Part shown: positions 34,076 through 46,123 of the stretch, in pieces | Numbering within the stretch: position 1 is the first letter of the stretch | Layout of the letters: every line of letters starts with the position of its first letter | NCBI RefSeq assembly: GCF_028476545.1 | Contig: NW_026731784.1 | Span: 992,001-1,056,000, forward strand | DNA from: Physella acuta | Lineage: Eukaryota; Mollusca; Gastropoda; Physidae | DNA length: 64,000 nucleotides | Reading direction: 5' to 3' | Made by a program: the position numbers and the translations under genes | The notes under the pieces: model-generated | Database searches by the model: none | Seen by the model: only the letters and a program-made list of their open reading frames with translations | Told to the model about the DNA's origin: nothing

Positions 34076-35249
34076 CCATTGCAAGAAAACCACTTTTTAG
34101 ATTAGACACATTAATTAGGCGGTAATTTTATTATAGAGTATCGATGAGGAAATTTCTTTTGAGTTGGGGAGGGGGGGGGGGGGGGGCTCAGACGTTCTTA
34201 CGCGGGGGGTGGGGCTTCGCCCCTACCCGAAGAATTGTATGCAAGAAACTCTTCACGCAAACCATTTAGATTAGACAACATTTCCTTGTTTTCAATGTTT
34301 ACGCGACAATCAATGACGTCATATGACTGTGTGCACTCTCTGGTTTGAGATTATGTTCTACTCTACGCTAAATGTGTCGACGTCATATTTCGTTTTTCGA
34401 ATTACTGTGCATGTTTTTATTTTGCTTGTGTTTTCTCTAGAGCGTTCTTGTCAGATAGATAGATAGACAGACAGCGAAACTATTAGTATTAATTTCTAGC
34501 CTTAATAAAACCGGAAGTCAATTTGTATTTATTTCACAAGCAGTATAAACTTATAGTATTACATAATTAATTTTGGTTGAAACATATGCTTTCTGGCAAC
34601 AACGAATTGAAAGCATTTTGAACCAGCTGTTCAAGCATATTGTTTATTTTTCATTTCATTGAATTAACTAAATGAAGACCAAAAGGTTGATAGTACTGTT
34701 GTTTGACTTCAAATTATTATTATTATTCAAAGATAATGTTCTTTGTCTCAAAGGTTTAATTTTTATATTTACATTTTCAATTTTAACGAAAATGGCACAC
34801 ATCTAAAAATACAATTTAGTATGTGTTTTAGCTATTTATTATAATTAATATTCTTAACTATAACCAGTAATTTTATTTTATTTTATTAATTTGTTTGTGT
34901 TTGTTCTTATATATTGTTATTATTAAAGAAATTGTCTCCCTTGTAAGATGAACAAAAAGCACGGAATTGTAAAGGTTTATTAATATTTTTAAATGTAATT
35001 GGATGTTGTTTTTTTCAAGCAATTTTCACTGAGTCGGGTTAGATAAAAATACCCGTCATGAAGAATTGTTATAAATTAACCGCCCATTGATAGTGTATGC
35101 CTCAATAGCTTAAGTCGTTTCAGTCACATTATTTTTTTAGTTCTATTAAACTTTACTTTATTTTAGGAGCTATTATAATATACAGTACTCCACCCTTATC
35201 TTTCTGTGAACTAAATAAGTAATGTGTGTATGTCAACACTAGACACACT
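34076..35249. other. no recognised feature
   Basis: It contains G runs at 34165-34186, a GATA/GACA patch at 34455-34475 and one TTGTCTCCCTTGTAA core at 34933. I see no gene. Confidence 0.4.
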
Positions 35250-36279
35250 GACCATTGCATTCATATGTGGTTGGATTCATTATTCACATTTTACGTGTGA
35301 CCATTGCATTCATATGTGGTTGGATTCATTATTCACATTTTACGTGTGACCATTGCATTCATATGTGGTTGGATTCATTATTCACATTGTACGTGTGACC
35401 ATTGCATTCATATGTGGTTGGATTCATTATTCACATTTTATGTGTGACCATTGCATTCATATGTGGTTGGATTCATTATTCACATTTTACGTGTGACCAT
35501 TGCATTCATATGTGGTTGGATTCATTATTCACATTGTACGTGTGACCATTGCATTCATATGTGGTTGGATTCATTATTCACATTTTACGTGTGACCATTG
35601 CATTCATATGTGGTTGGATTCATTATTCACATTTTACGTGTGACCATTGCATTCATATGTGGTTGGATTCATTATTCACATTTTACGTGTGACCATTGCA
35701 TTCATATGTGGTTGGATTCATTATTCACATTTTATGTGTGACCATTGCATTCATATGTGGTTGGATTCATTATTCACATTTTACGTGTGACCATTGCATT
35801 AATATGTGGTTGGATTCATTATTCACATTTTACGTGTGACCATTGCATTCATATGTGGTTGGATTCATTATTCACATTTTACGTGTGACCATTGCATTCA
35901 CATGTGGTTGGATTCATTATTCACATGTTACGTGTGACCATTGCATTCATATGTGGTTGGATTCATTATTCACATTTTACGTGTAACCATTGCATTCATA
36001 TGTGGTTGGATTCATTATTCACATTTTACGTTTGACCATTGCATTCATATGTGGTTGATTCATTATTCACATTTTACGTGTTACCATTGCATTCATATGT
36101 GGTTGGATTCATTATTCACATTTTACGTGTGACCATTGCATTCATATGTGGTTGGATTCATTATTCACATTTTACGTGTGACCATTGCATTCATATGTGG
36201 TTGGATTCATTATTCACATTTTACGTGTGACCATTACATTCATATGTGGTTGGATTCATTATTCACATTTTACGTGTGA
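35250..36279. repeat. 49-bp minisatellite, 21 units
   Basis: The unit is GACCATTGCATTCATATGTG plus GTTGGATTCATTATTCACAT plus TTTACGTGT. Units differ by single bases and one lacks a base. The period is not a multiple of three, so no long frame spans it. Confidence 0.95.
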
Positions 36280-36509
36280 GAGATAGTGCAATTAACTGCT
36301 AGATAATGGGACGGTCTAATGGTAGAGCGTGTTACTACACTGTGAAGCAACAGAAAATGTATCTGGCCAAAGCTGAAATATCAACCTCATCAAATACAAC
36401 ATTGTTCTCATCCAAACCCAAATCAGAATAGCCTGATCATATGGAGTCAACAAAAAACGTACTAGTAATACTTATCCGAACTATAATAAGTATTCATTAA
36501 GATACTCAA
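36280..36509. other. no recognised feature
   Basis: It contains an A-box-like CTAATGGTAGAGCG at 36315-36328 with no B box. Confidence 0.4.
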
Positions 36510-36818
36510 CTTAGGTATAGTGCTGAAATCGACGTACTGTATTTTTGCAATAAAAGTACTTAAAATTTGACAGAAGGCAGAGAATTAGATATTTTACTTA
36601 CATGCGAATTCTCATTTATCTATCTGAAATAGTACTCAAGTTAAAGGCTTTTTGAAAAATTGAAAGTATAAAAGTTTCGCTTCCGGTTTCGGAAATTGCT
36701 GAAAAGTTGACAGATCTACAAATTTGATATAATACTTATATATGAAATTTTATTAACCAAGCTGTAACGGTACTCAAGTTAGCTTGTTAACAGACAAACA
36801 CTCAGACACACAGACTCA

Positions 36819-36862
<44 letters not shown>

Positions 36863-36991
36863 TACGGACAAGATTGTAAAAGTGTTTTTCGGACTTAGGG
36901 ATGTGTAAAACGTCGAGATTTGCAAAATTCTAGATTTTTTTTTTTTGCACGATTAAAATACTTTCTCTTTATTTTGTAAACGAGAAAGTAA
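36510..36991 (-). repeat. palindrome-headed dispersed repeat, copy 3, inverted
   Basis: Read on the minus strand it has the head TACTTTCTCGTTTAC, an A run, a (TG)n stretch at 36800-36860 and 'gagtaccgttacagcttgg'. These match 4146-4470 and 11969-12530. Confidence 0.75.
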
Positions 36992-37156
36992 AACTGTACG
37001 GATGTCGATTCGCGTTGCTACATTGTTGATTTCAGTTGAGGCAATATTTATGAGATAGCAATTTAATGTGATAGACTCAATTATTCATTGACGATTTAGT
37101 CATATTTATACTGAACAACTAGATTCTAGATCTGTATGGAATATTGGTATGGCTTT

Positions 37157-37204
<48 letters not shown>

Positions 37205-38200
37205 TATGGCATGATGAATCTTTGAATGATGAACCATAATTTATTGGCAGTATTATCAATGGTAGTCAACATAACATGAACCAGATACAGGATAAGATAC
37301 AAATGTTTTGTACAGAAAAAAATGCCACTGGTTATGTATACAAATGTAGTCCTGTTTCACAATCCCTGTAGGTTTTTCACTTCTTGCTTCCCTTTCATAG
37401 TAAACCTAATGACAGCGTGTCAATTAAAGAATCTCTCATCTGTGTCTGTATCTGTAAGGGCTCATGATCACTCAGCTTGAAGACATTCTCTATGACCGAG
37501 ACTTCTGTGGAGGTGGTGTCATGGCCGCAGATGGCCATCCAGTCATTGACCACAAGGCCCCCAGCCAGAACCTCACTGCCTCTGTTTACTGTACCTGCCA
37601 CAAGAGGTACTTGAAGCAGGGACGAGAGCTCATCTAAAATCCTCCACTGATGATTTAGGGGGGGGGGGGGGGGACCATGCCTCCTTGATTACTAACTACT
37701 GTGTAACTGCCAACCAAGACGTTGTTGGCGACTGTGTGACGAAAGACTTCAACATTGAGTTTGTCAACCAGTAAATCTTCTGTTTCGTTGTCTAAATCTG
37801 GGTGTACCAGTGCCACATAATCATTGCAGGCAATCACATTCCCCAGGGCAGATAACTTCTCTTCCGCTCTGTAAATCTTGACGGTGTCTGGGAGGGCATT
37901 CCTTATGTGCTGCAGCTCTTGGTCTGTGGTTGTGTTTGGGTCCAGCAAACCATGACGATTTCCAACACACATTCTGCCTATAACACGACAACCAGCAATG
38001 CTCGCAGGGACAAGAGGAATTGTGTCCCCTATTTCACCTTCAAAAACACTGTAGACATTTTCAGAACCTCCAATCCCAGCTAAGCAATAACTATTTGTCA
38101 GTTTGGCAAAAACTCCAACTTCATTATTTCCTTCAAATTGAGCGCGAACTGCCATTTTTATGTAACAGACAAATATTTGACGATTTTGGGAGTAGATCTT
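37157..38200 (-). pseudogene. EIF6: eIF6 processed retrocopy
   Basis: Known role: eIF6 binds the 60S subunit, is needed for its biogenesis and keeps it from joining 40S early; the protein is a pentein-fold propeller of about 245 residues. Seen here: start at 38155 ([19 protein letters not shown]), then [32 protein letters not shown] and [13 protein letters not shown]. The C-terminal part is in another frame ([15 protein letters not shown], then [15 protein letters not shown]), ending at TGA 37395-37397. No intron interrupts it. Two frame breaks lie close together: a run of 16 Gs (37658-37673) and an extra T about 20 bases further on. A T run of over 40 bases at 37157-37199 is the reverse-transcribed poly-A tail. 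The high family identity means it is young. The parental gene is elsewhere. Confidence 0.95.
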
Positions 38201-38539
38201 TTGGAAAAGTCATTACGAGAGAAATTAGAGTCCGAACGTGGTTTAAATGGAAATGTTCACGCGTCTTAGAGAAGAGCATACAAAAAAGACAAAGGTTTTT
38301 AAATATGTAACTACATAAAGTTTTTAATAAAATATTATTGTTGTTAAATATATTCAATTTTTCCTACAAAAATTTTGTTTTAATTTAACAGGTATCAACT
38401 ATTATTTGTGTAATATTTTAATTGTTAGATCCATTTAAGAAGACATAATTGAGAGTTTTCTTGTTTTGTCTCCCTTGTAGTGTCTCTAAACACAACATGT
38501 AAATTAATCTGTAAGTATGTATTTTAACGACATAATTTT
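38201..38539. other. no recognised feature
   Basis: AT-rich sequence with one TTGTCTCCCTTGTAG core (38466-38480). Confidence 0.4.
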
Positions 38540-39064
38540 TATTCGGACATCTCAACTGATTAAAACAATATTATTAATAGGATATATATTGAAATATTTG
38601 ATATCAATGTATACGATATTAGACATATGTATATAACTGAGACAATATTAACATAATTATCTCAAACAAAGAAGTGAAGTAGAATAACTTAGAATATATT
38701 GTCTTTTATAAGCAGTCTCAGTAGGTAGGAGTAAGTACCAATCACATAGCCGACCAATCAAAAGAGAGGTGAGCAGTCACGGTCAGTTGGTCAGAGATAG
38801 CGTCAGTTGGCAGTCAAGCGTGTAGAAAGTCAGTCGAGTGTTAGAAGCAGTTGAGCAGAGATAAGTCAGTTAAGTTACAGTTGTGGTGTTTCAGTTGATA
38901 GAAGTGTGAATATATTGTCAAGAAATATGGAATATATTTTATTGAATGAGAAGTTCAGTATTCTAGATATCGATATAATTAAGACTTTGGTATTTGAAAT
39001 TGTGTAGAAATAAAAACGTTATTTTATTTGGAACTTGGAACACTGTCAGTGGTGCTATATTTTA
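38540..39064 (+). mobile_element. possible solo LTR fossil
   Basis: About 500 bp with a GTCAGTYAG-rich middle, an AATAAA near 39011 and an end at TATATTTTACA. This composition resembles LTRs of Gypsy-type elements. No internal region or second LTR is seen, and boundaries are approximate. R3 copy B shares only the last 20 or so bases (GGTGCTATATTT) before R3 begins. Confidence 0.3.
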
Positions 39065-40860
39065 CAATGAATAAACTCTCAGGCCTCACATAAGAAAGTC
39101 AATCCCCATACACATATACATTATAAACACAGAATGTATAAACATTCTCACACCACAACATATGGTAGAGCTGTAGAATGTTCAGCCTTTACAGAATTGT
39201 GTGCATGTAGCGGATTAGCACAAAATGGAAGAAAAACGTGGCGCTGTCGACTTAAGTGAAAAGATAAGAAATTTCCTTAATCGCTTTAAACGTATGGGAT
39301 TAGACCCGTGCTGGATTTGTTTTGTACCAGATGTGTTTCTGTCTTATGTGTTTCCTGTGTTACTCATGTATTTTAATTCTTATGGTCCAGTGCAGTTATT
39401 TGATCTATTTTTAGTAACACGTCACAAGCACTAATGTGAGTATATATTTAGATATATAGATTTTAGTATAGTTTGTATGTGCTATGTAACTAGGATAAAT
39501 AATATAGATTTACAATTAGTAAGTCAGCTTTCAGCTTTTCTCAAAAGTAATATGCAAATAAATAGCAACAAAACAAGATTTACTTTGACCGGCGAATGCA
39601 CTTTTATTTCATTTACCGACTTAAGCACTTTCTTTGCTTACCCTGACCGTGAGATCGTTTTAACAGATTGGGCGAACCACGTGACATAATTATCCAATCA
39701 GACGCTGAGATGGATTTAAAGTCTCTGACCTAGCCTGGTTTGTTATTTCCGTAATTTTTTTCTTTTTTTTTCGGATAAATTATACACGACCAATAAACAT
39801 AAATTTAAAATAAATAAATGTATAAATATAAAACACGTATAAGATCTTATGAGCGAACGGAGCTTTTGCTAAAGAATGCCCATTAATTGTATGTAGCCAA
39901 CTAATTTTCAGAGCATTTAAATAGCTTGTCGCTGTAAATTTTTATTTTTTTTATTATTTGTTTTATTTTCTTCTTTATTTTCTACTTGATTTATGAAGTA
40001 GACACGACAAAAAATATTTGCTTTAAAATACCATCAGTAGGTCGCGATATCCGAAAGACGATTTTCTGCCCTGTGAAAGCAGACGTCAGGGACCACAATG
40101 TACAGACAAAACCATGCTGAGAAAACGAAGGATAGTTCTTTATCCTACTACCTCCCCTTAAATTTAAATAGTTTAAAACGTTTTTGTCTCCCCTTCCCCA
40201 TAATGTCCTTAACTGGATCTACTAGCTCTATGATTGTAAACATTTCGTGAACCACAGCTCATCAGACTGTTAGAGTGATAGCATTTTGCATAGTATCTCT
40301 TTTCTGTTATTAAAAATAGTATTCTAACGAATGATTTATTTTTGTTATCTCCCCTTAGTTTCGAAATTGTTTAGTTAATTTTAATGACAGATTAAAATTC
40401 TAATTAAATTTAAAAATAGATAAACTTGTATTTTAATTGAAGTGGAGCTTATCTAGAACGTTTAAACGAAATTGTGCATTAGAAGTGGGTTAAATTTAGG
40501 TAAAACATTTGAAACAAATCAGCAAACACAGTCGTTGCAAACTAAACGAAAAAGCTTGCAAAACAAAATCAAAATCAAATGCTATACCAATAAGCTTTTA
40601 AATTTGATGAAATGATAAGAAAATAAAACGAATCTAAAATTGACCCCTGGCGTGTGCGAACGCTGACTTCGATTTATCCAGATGGAGGGATGGGGAGGGG
40701 GGGGGGTTGAGGCGTGTATCTCTTCTGAAATAGGTTGTAGTAAGTTTACAAGGTCCTCGTTTTAGCTGGAATCACTTTATTTAATTTTTTTTTTAATTTG
40801 GGAATTTCGTAAATTGTAGCTTTTGGCTCTTCCCTCAAAAAAATGCTGCCAACCCCTGCC
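39065..40860 (+). repeat. R3 repeat, copy C
   Basis: This is the fullest copy, from 'aaactctcaggcctcacata' to the hAT-like terminus at 40858. The hAT insertion of copy B is absent (intact AGTTAAGG complement near 40207). G runs lie at 40695 and 40864. Confidence 0.88.
39225..39434 (+). CDS. 69-codon frame in R3 copy C, unrecognised
   Basis: ATG at 39225, stop at 39432-39434. The translation begins MEEKRGAVDLSEKIRNFLNR, has the segment DPCWICFVPDVF and a short hydrophobic part after it. I recognise no family. It is counterpart to 23484-23693. The copy-to-copy differences show no clear bias to silent sites, so a functional protein is doubtful. Confidence 0.25.
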   Translation: MEEKRGAVDLSEKIRNFLNRFKRMGLDPCWICFVPDVFLSYVFPVLLMYFNSYGPVQLFDLFLVTRHKH

Positions 40861-41493
40861 CTGAGGGGGGGGGGGGGAGAGGGTTATTGGCTGAGAGTTA
40901 TATAATTTATGAATGTATTATTGTTAAAATAATTGTTCTCAAAAAAGAATTAACCGGTGTAATGTTAATTTAGCCGAATAAATTGCTTGTCTTTGAAAAA
41001 TGTATCCATTAAAGTCACGGTTTTTAAAACGTTATAACCTGAGAGATTTTTGAAGTATATTATCTAGACTACAAATTTTTAATATTTTCCAAAATCTTTA
41101 AATATCTGTGTCTGATGAATTGTACTGAGACCATTTTTTTTAAAAAATATATCCTTCTAAAATTTACTAAAACTGACAGCTGAGTAATTACCTTTGCGTT
41201 GTCTCCCTTGTACTTTTTCCCATATAAAAAATGGCAAAGGTTTTCAGACAGTATCTTTACTAATTTAGAACTCTAACCAATACAGAATGAAATATTAATT
41301 GTGTATAACGTTTCAATTTCGTTATTTTTTTTTAACTGTTAAACACCGCAATGCTTAACAACGAGTTTGTCGTAAATACGTTTTGGTAAAACAGCAGTAC
41401 GGCAAACTGCGTTCGGGCAATCGAAATTCGTTAATGTTTTTTTTTTTTTTTTGGAATTTGTCATAAGCCGATTGAGAAGAAAATTATCGCAGG
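40861..41493 (-). repeat. R2 repeat, inverted
   Basis: This matches the complement of 25139-25640, with TTGTCTCCCTTGTAC at 41200-41214 and 'ccgattgagaagaaaattat' next to the following element. Confidence 0.75.
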
Positions 41494-41811
41494 TTAGGGG
41501 TGTCCATAAATGACGTCACAATTAGGAGGAAAGAGGGGTTCCGTAATTTTGTGACGGTGTGATGATGGGGAGGGAAGGGTTTACATTATAAAAAGCAATG
41601 CTAGAAAACGAATTTTAACTGTTATTTCGCGTTTAAAAAAACTGTTTTAATAAATTGTAATAAAAATTAATTAAAACACTCTATGTTGACAGAGTTCAGA
41701 CAAGCAATGGGAAAATATAACTTAATTTTGTGGAATTTTGGCGCATTAAAACTAGTGTTTTGAACGGACACACACTTTGAAAATTCATAATAAATTATTT
41801 TGAAGATATGC

Positions 41812-42032
41812 CAGAGGCGTAGCGAGGGGGGGGGGGGGCATATGTCCACGGGCGCGGACCTTAGGGGGGCGCCAAATTGAAATTTTGAGGTGGAGGGGGG
41901 TGCAAATGAAAAGTTCGATGGTGGTGCAAATCTATAGTTTGAGGGGGAGAGGGGGGTGCAAATGAAATGTTCGAGGGGGGGGGTGCAAATCGAAAGTTTG
42001 TCCCCGGGCGCCGGTAAGGGTCGCTTAGCCAC
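41812..42032 (+). mobile_element. GGCGTAGCG-family element, nested
   Basis: CAGAGGCGTAGCGAGG, a G run, three to four GGTGCAAAT units with G runs, and AAGGGTCGCTTAGCCACT. It lies within the TGACGTCA-end element. Confidence 0.8.
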
Positions 42033-42112
42033 TTACAATTTTTAGCTGAAAGCCCTTAAATATGGAAAAAATATTATGAATTCATTATTTATTGGGCTTA
42101 AAATATATTTTA

Positions 42113-42318
42113 TGGATGGTGGAAAACCTACGAAGGGGTTAATTTTTCAAGATGGCTGCCGTTTTAATAGTTACCAAGATTTTTCCACGATTTTTTTATT
42201 AGTGGAAATGCATATGTAGATGTATCGTAATAAAGCTGTAAAGAAATAACTGTTTTCTAACGAGTATTAAAAAAGTTGTTTTTTTTTTTTTTTTTACCGG
42301 AGCCTTCCCCCTTAAGGC
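42113..42318 (+). repeat. R5 repeat, copy 2
   Basis: This matches 24757-24955. The downstream junction CCTTAAGG compares with TTTTAAGG in the uninterrupted relative near 54137, so R5 may have entered at TTAA. Confidence 0.75.
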
Positions 42319-42486
42319 ACATTCAACGGCAATTTTGAAGGGGGGGGGGGGGGGTTGTAGGCTGAGATGAGACGTCATTTTAGGGGGGACGGGTCTGACT
42401 TTTTGTGACTATGTGTGACTAAGGGGAGTGGCGGGAGGGGGGGGGGTCGTAATAAAAGCGTTAGGTCATTTATGGATGACCCCTAA

Positions 42487-43289
42487 AGAAGCAATTTTTT
42501 TTTGCCTTGCTTAAGATGGAAAAACTAATCAATACAAAATGTGATTGAGAGAAAATTTAGACCGGACAATGATATGAACAATCTTATGATAAAAAAATGT
42601 AGTGGTAAAAGATTTGCAGTATGACTTAAAGGTAAATACGTCATAGATATATTTATGTATACTCGTAGTGACTAGGCCTCGTACAAACTATAAGTAACCA
42701 TAACATAATCGTTTTGATAACTCTATCATATATTTAGGTGTAAAAAGAAAAATTTTAAAACTAAAACTGTTGTATAAAAAAGTATGAAGTGTGCATTCTA
42801 TCATATTCCTAACAATAATAAACCGCACTAGATAGTAACAAAACAAATAATAGAATCAACTTTTCTATTCAAGTGCTACAACATTCTATACACAATTAAC
42901 AATTCAATCTTATTAATTTATTTGTAATGAACATATTTAAAATAAAATTCAAACTCAGTATGAAATATAACATTTGGACACTACTACATACATTTTCGTT
43001 ACATATTATGTGGGTCGTCGTATAAATACATTGCGTGACTGTAAACACGTGTATGTCCTTTAATAAACTTTAATTAAATACATTATAAGATAATAACTTC
43101 TAGAATGTTCTTTATTTTGTAAATATGTTGTTATAGACGGGTGTTATTTCAAGCAGTTGACATTGAACATTACTACAACGTCATATTATGCCAACTCAGT
43201 GTTTCAATATTCATGGCGGTAAGCTACATACAGATTAGGTTGTATATGGTTGTACCATATTAGGCAAGAGCTTTGTAATTCTAATAATG
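42487..43289. other. no recognised feature
   Basis: AT-rich intergenic sequence before the PSMD13 copy. Confidence 0.4.
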
Positions 43290-44077
43290 CAATAAAAATG
43301 AACGGGTAAAATGTATCTCCAGAATAAAGAATTCCCTCCAGTGAAGACCCTAATGGAAGAGTGAGATAAGATTTTAAATGATATAGATGGAGTGACCACA
43401 GTACATGGACGCTTCTATGAACTAACGAGCAACTATCATAAACTAATGAGCAACCATGCTCAGTACTATCAAAAGGCCCTTAGGTTCTTAGGCTGCATAT
43501 ATCTGATAGACACGCCAATAGCCGATCAAGCAAATAAAACTTTTAATATTGGTTTAGCAGCTGTAATAGGCGAGGGTGTATACAATTTTGATGAGCTCCT
43601 TGCCCATGATATCTTGGCATCCTTGAAGGGCACAGATAAAGAATGGCTGGTTTATCTTCTGTATGCCTTTAACAGCGGAGATATTGACACATTCATAGGA
43701 CTGAAGGATAAATGGTCTACTCAGCCGGATCTGAAAGTCAATGAACTTGTAACTAGGAAACAAGATCAATCTGTTATGTTTGATGGAGATGACATTCCAA
43801 AGGCCAGCAACAGATACACAACGGACATTTGATAGTATTGCCCAGACTGTCAAAATTAACACAAATCTGGTTGAGCTGTTAGTCATGAAAGCTGTGAGTC
43901 TTGGGTTAGTGAGAGAATATATTGATGAAATAGAACAGAAATGTCACATGACATGGGTACAGCCTAAAGGATCGCAAACAGATTTCCGGCATGCAGACTC
44001 GCCTTGAGTTGTTTGGAAAAGATATTGGCTTGATGGAACGCCTGGTACAAACAACTACTTATGGTATTCTCAAATAA
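43290..44077 (+). pseudogene. PSMD13: PSMD13 (Rpn9) 5'-truncated retrocopy
   Basis: Known role: PSMD13/Rpn9 is a PCI-domain subunit of the 26S proteasome lid. Seen here: GVTTVHGRFYELTSNY, YYQKALRFLGC, GEGVYNFDELLAHDILASL and LYAFNSGDIDTF in one frame. After a shift near 43765, [32 protein letters not shown] and HMTWVQPK (the PCI winged-helix part) follow. After another shift near 43970, [20 protein letters not shown] runs to a TAA at 44075-44077. A stop also interrupts the part before GVTTVHG. About the last 230 of the usual 376 residues are represented, without introns. No poly-A remains; a 25-bp minisatellite starts about 25 bases downstream. Confidence 0.92.
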
Positions 44078-44099
44078 TTATTGAGGAAGTATTGCAGTA

Positions 44100-44565
44100 T
44101 TGCAACATAACATGTTGTCTTCACTCAACATATAACTTGTTGTCTACACTCGACACATAACTTGTTGTCTACACTCAACACATAACCTGTTGTCTACAAT
44201 CGACACATAACATGTTGTCTTTAATCGACACATAACCTTTTGTCTACACTCAACACATAACCTGTTGTCTTTAATCGACACATAACCAGTTGTCTACACT
44301 CGACACATAACGTGCTGTCTACACTCAACACATAACCTGTTGTCTACACTCGACACATAACCTGTTGTCTACACTCGACACATAACCTGCTGTCTACACT
44401 CGACACATAACCTGTTGTCTACACTCGTCACATAACCTGTTGTCTACACTCGACATATAACATGTTGTCTACACTCGACACATAACATGTTGTCTTTAAT
44501 CGATACATGACTTGTTGTCTACACTCGACACATAACAGGTTTTCTACATTAGACACAAGGAGGAA
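44100..44565 (+). repeat. 25-bp minisatellite of R1 (module j)
   Basis: About 18 units of ACACATAACCTGTTGTCTAC plus ACTCG. The same array is at 62565-62960. Confidence 0.93.
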
Positions 44566-46123
44566 CAGGTTGATGTTAGGGGATATGTTTTAGTGTACTT
44601 TGTCAAATGTAATTTATTTCATTGTGTGTGTGGGGGGGGGGGGGGGGTGGACACATATAAGTGTGATGCGAAATACATTTTTTTCGGACGGATACATAGC
44701 AGTTGTGTTTTACTTCAAAACTGTATTAAATGAAACGGACAATTATCAAGCACCAGTGAAGTTTGAAGACATTCATTAAATTTAAATGAATTGAAACTTA
44801 GTGACATGATTGAATCTACACCAGACACAATGACAGACAAACAAACAACCAAACATGCACCGGATTCCCATCTTTACTTAAATTTATAGATAAGCCATTA
44901 GTTTAAAAAAATATTGACTTTCTGAATTATGATAAATGAAAGATAGCTCCAACGTTTAGTGAAATATTGAGTGCAATATTTGTGGTGTACACAATTTCAT
45001 ATACATTGTTTTGTTTTTTCTAACATTTTGTAATTTATCGAGAGTAGAAAATTAACCACACGTACATGAAAATAAAAACATTTAAAAACAGTTTTTTTTT
45101 AACTTCAAACTTTGACTTTCAATTAAATAAAACGTAAATGAAAACACATAATGAAGTTGCGTCTCTTCATTTATTTGACTGAACTGAATCGATGCACCGA
45201 AATAGTTCATTATACAGTTTAAACCACAGTTGTTAGTTAATTCACGTTTTTAATCGACAAGTTTTGATCTTTGAGTTTATGACTGTCATATTCTGATAAT
45301 AAAGTAAATTGTATTAAAATCAATAGCCATCATGTAGAGAATAGTAGCACTGGCAGCAATATCATCCAACACTCATTAAAACACCTGCTCCACATTATAA
45401 AGGTAGTTGTACACTACCTCAGCCATACATTCCCCCGTGTAGCTACCCATGTCTAGGGAAGTTAAAAAAAAAAGTGTAACAGGTAGCTCATCATCTGATG
45501 AAACATACCTCACAATCACAGTCAGCTGATAAATTTTAGTCCCTTTTTTAATTAGTCAAACTGTGTTTAAAAAAAAAAATTAAAAAAAATAAAAACATGC
45601 ATTAACGTCTATTCCTGATTCTCTTGTTTGGCTAGAAAGAAAATTATTTGCTGTTTGTTATTTATCTGCTCTGCTTGTTGGCAGTCTATTGTTGAGTCAG
45701 TTTGGGGCTTGTTTTTTTAATATCACTTTTTAATACAAAATCTAAACGTTCATATCAATTGCAATTTCCTTTACTTGAACTAAACAAGGGAGATAACATT
45801 AAGGAGATGCATAATAATTGCTTTTTAATTCGTCATAATAAAGAATTAAAACATTTTAGGAAAAATACGATGTAAATATATAAAAACATCTTTTTATTTT
45901 TAAAACCGTGAGATTGTGAAGCTGTGTGCTAATTTAAAATTTTAAAAGGTATATAATTATATATTTTGAAACAGTGATATGTATGCATACATGTTTCTGA
46001 GAAATGCAAAACATGACATACGATGCTGATGCATTATAGTGAGCTGTATTGTTCTGTAAACTTTTTTTTGTGGTAATAACCGATACATAATCATATCTAG
46101 TAAAGCGAGGGTCTGACACAGAC

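Larger units (their letters stand above)
41494..42486. mobile_element. TGACGTCA-end element, complete but with nested insertions
   Basis: The ends are TTAGGGGTGTCCATAAATGA and CATTTATGGATGACCCCTAA. The interior matches 10541-10954 and 53906-54195. A GGCGTAGCG-family element (41812-42032) and R5 (42113-42318) are nested inside. No transposase frame is present. Confidence 0.85.

Noticed and set aside
33190-34105. Many Pro-rich and Gly/Val-rich frames on both strands
   Set aside because: They follow from the strand-skewed CCCACC tracts of a tandem repeat.
35250-36279. CRISPR-like array
   Set aside because: Units are contiguous with no variable spacers, and the DNA is eukaryotic. The same holds for the 3.1-kb, 13.2-kb, 14-kb, 44-kb and 62.6-kb arrays.
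36307-36370. tRNA-like sequence with an A box
   Set aside because: There is no B box, no T arm and the acceptor stem does not pair.
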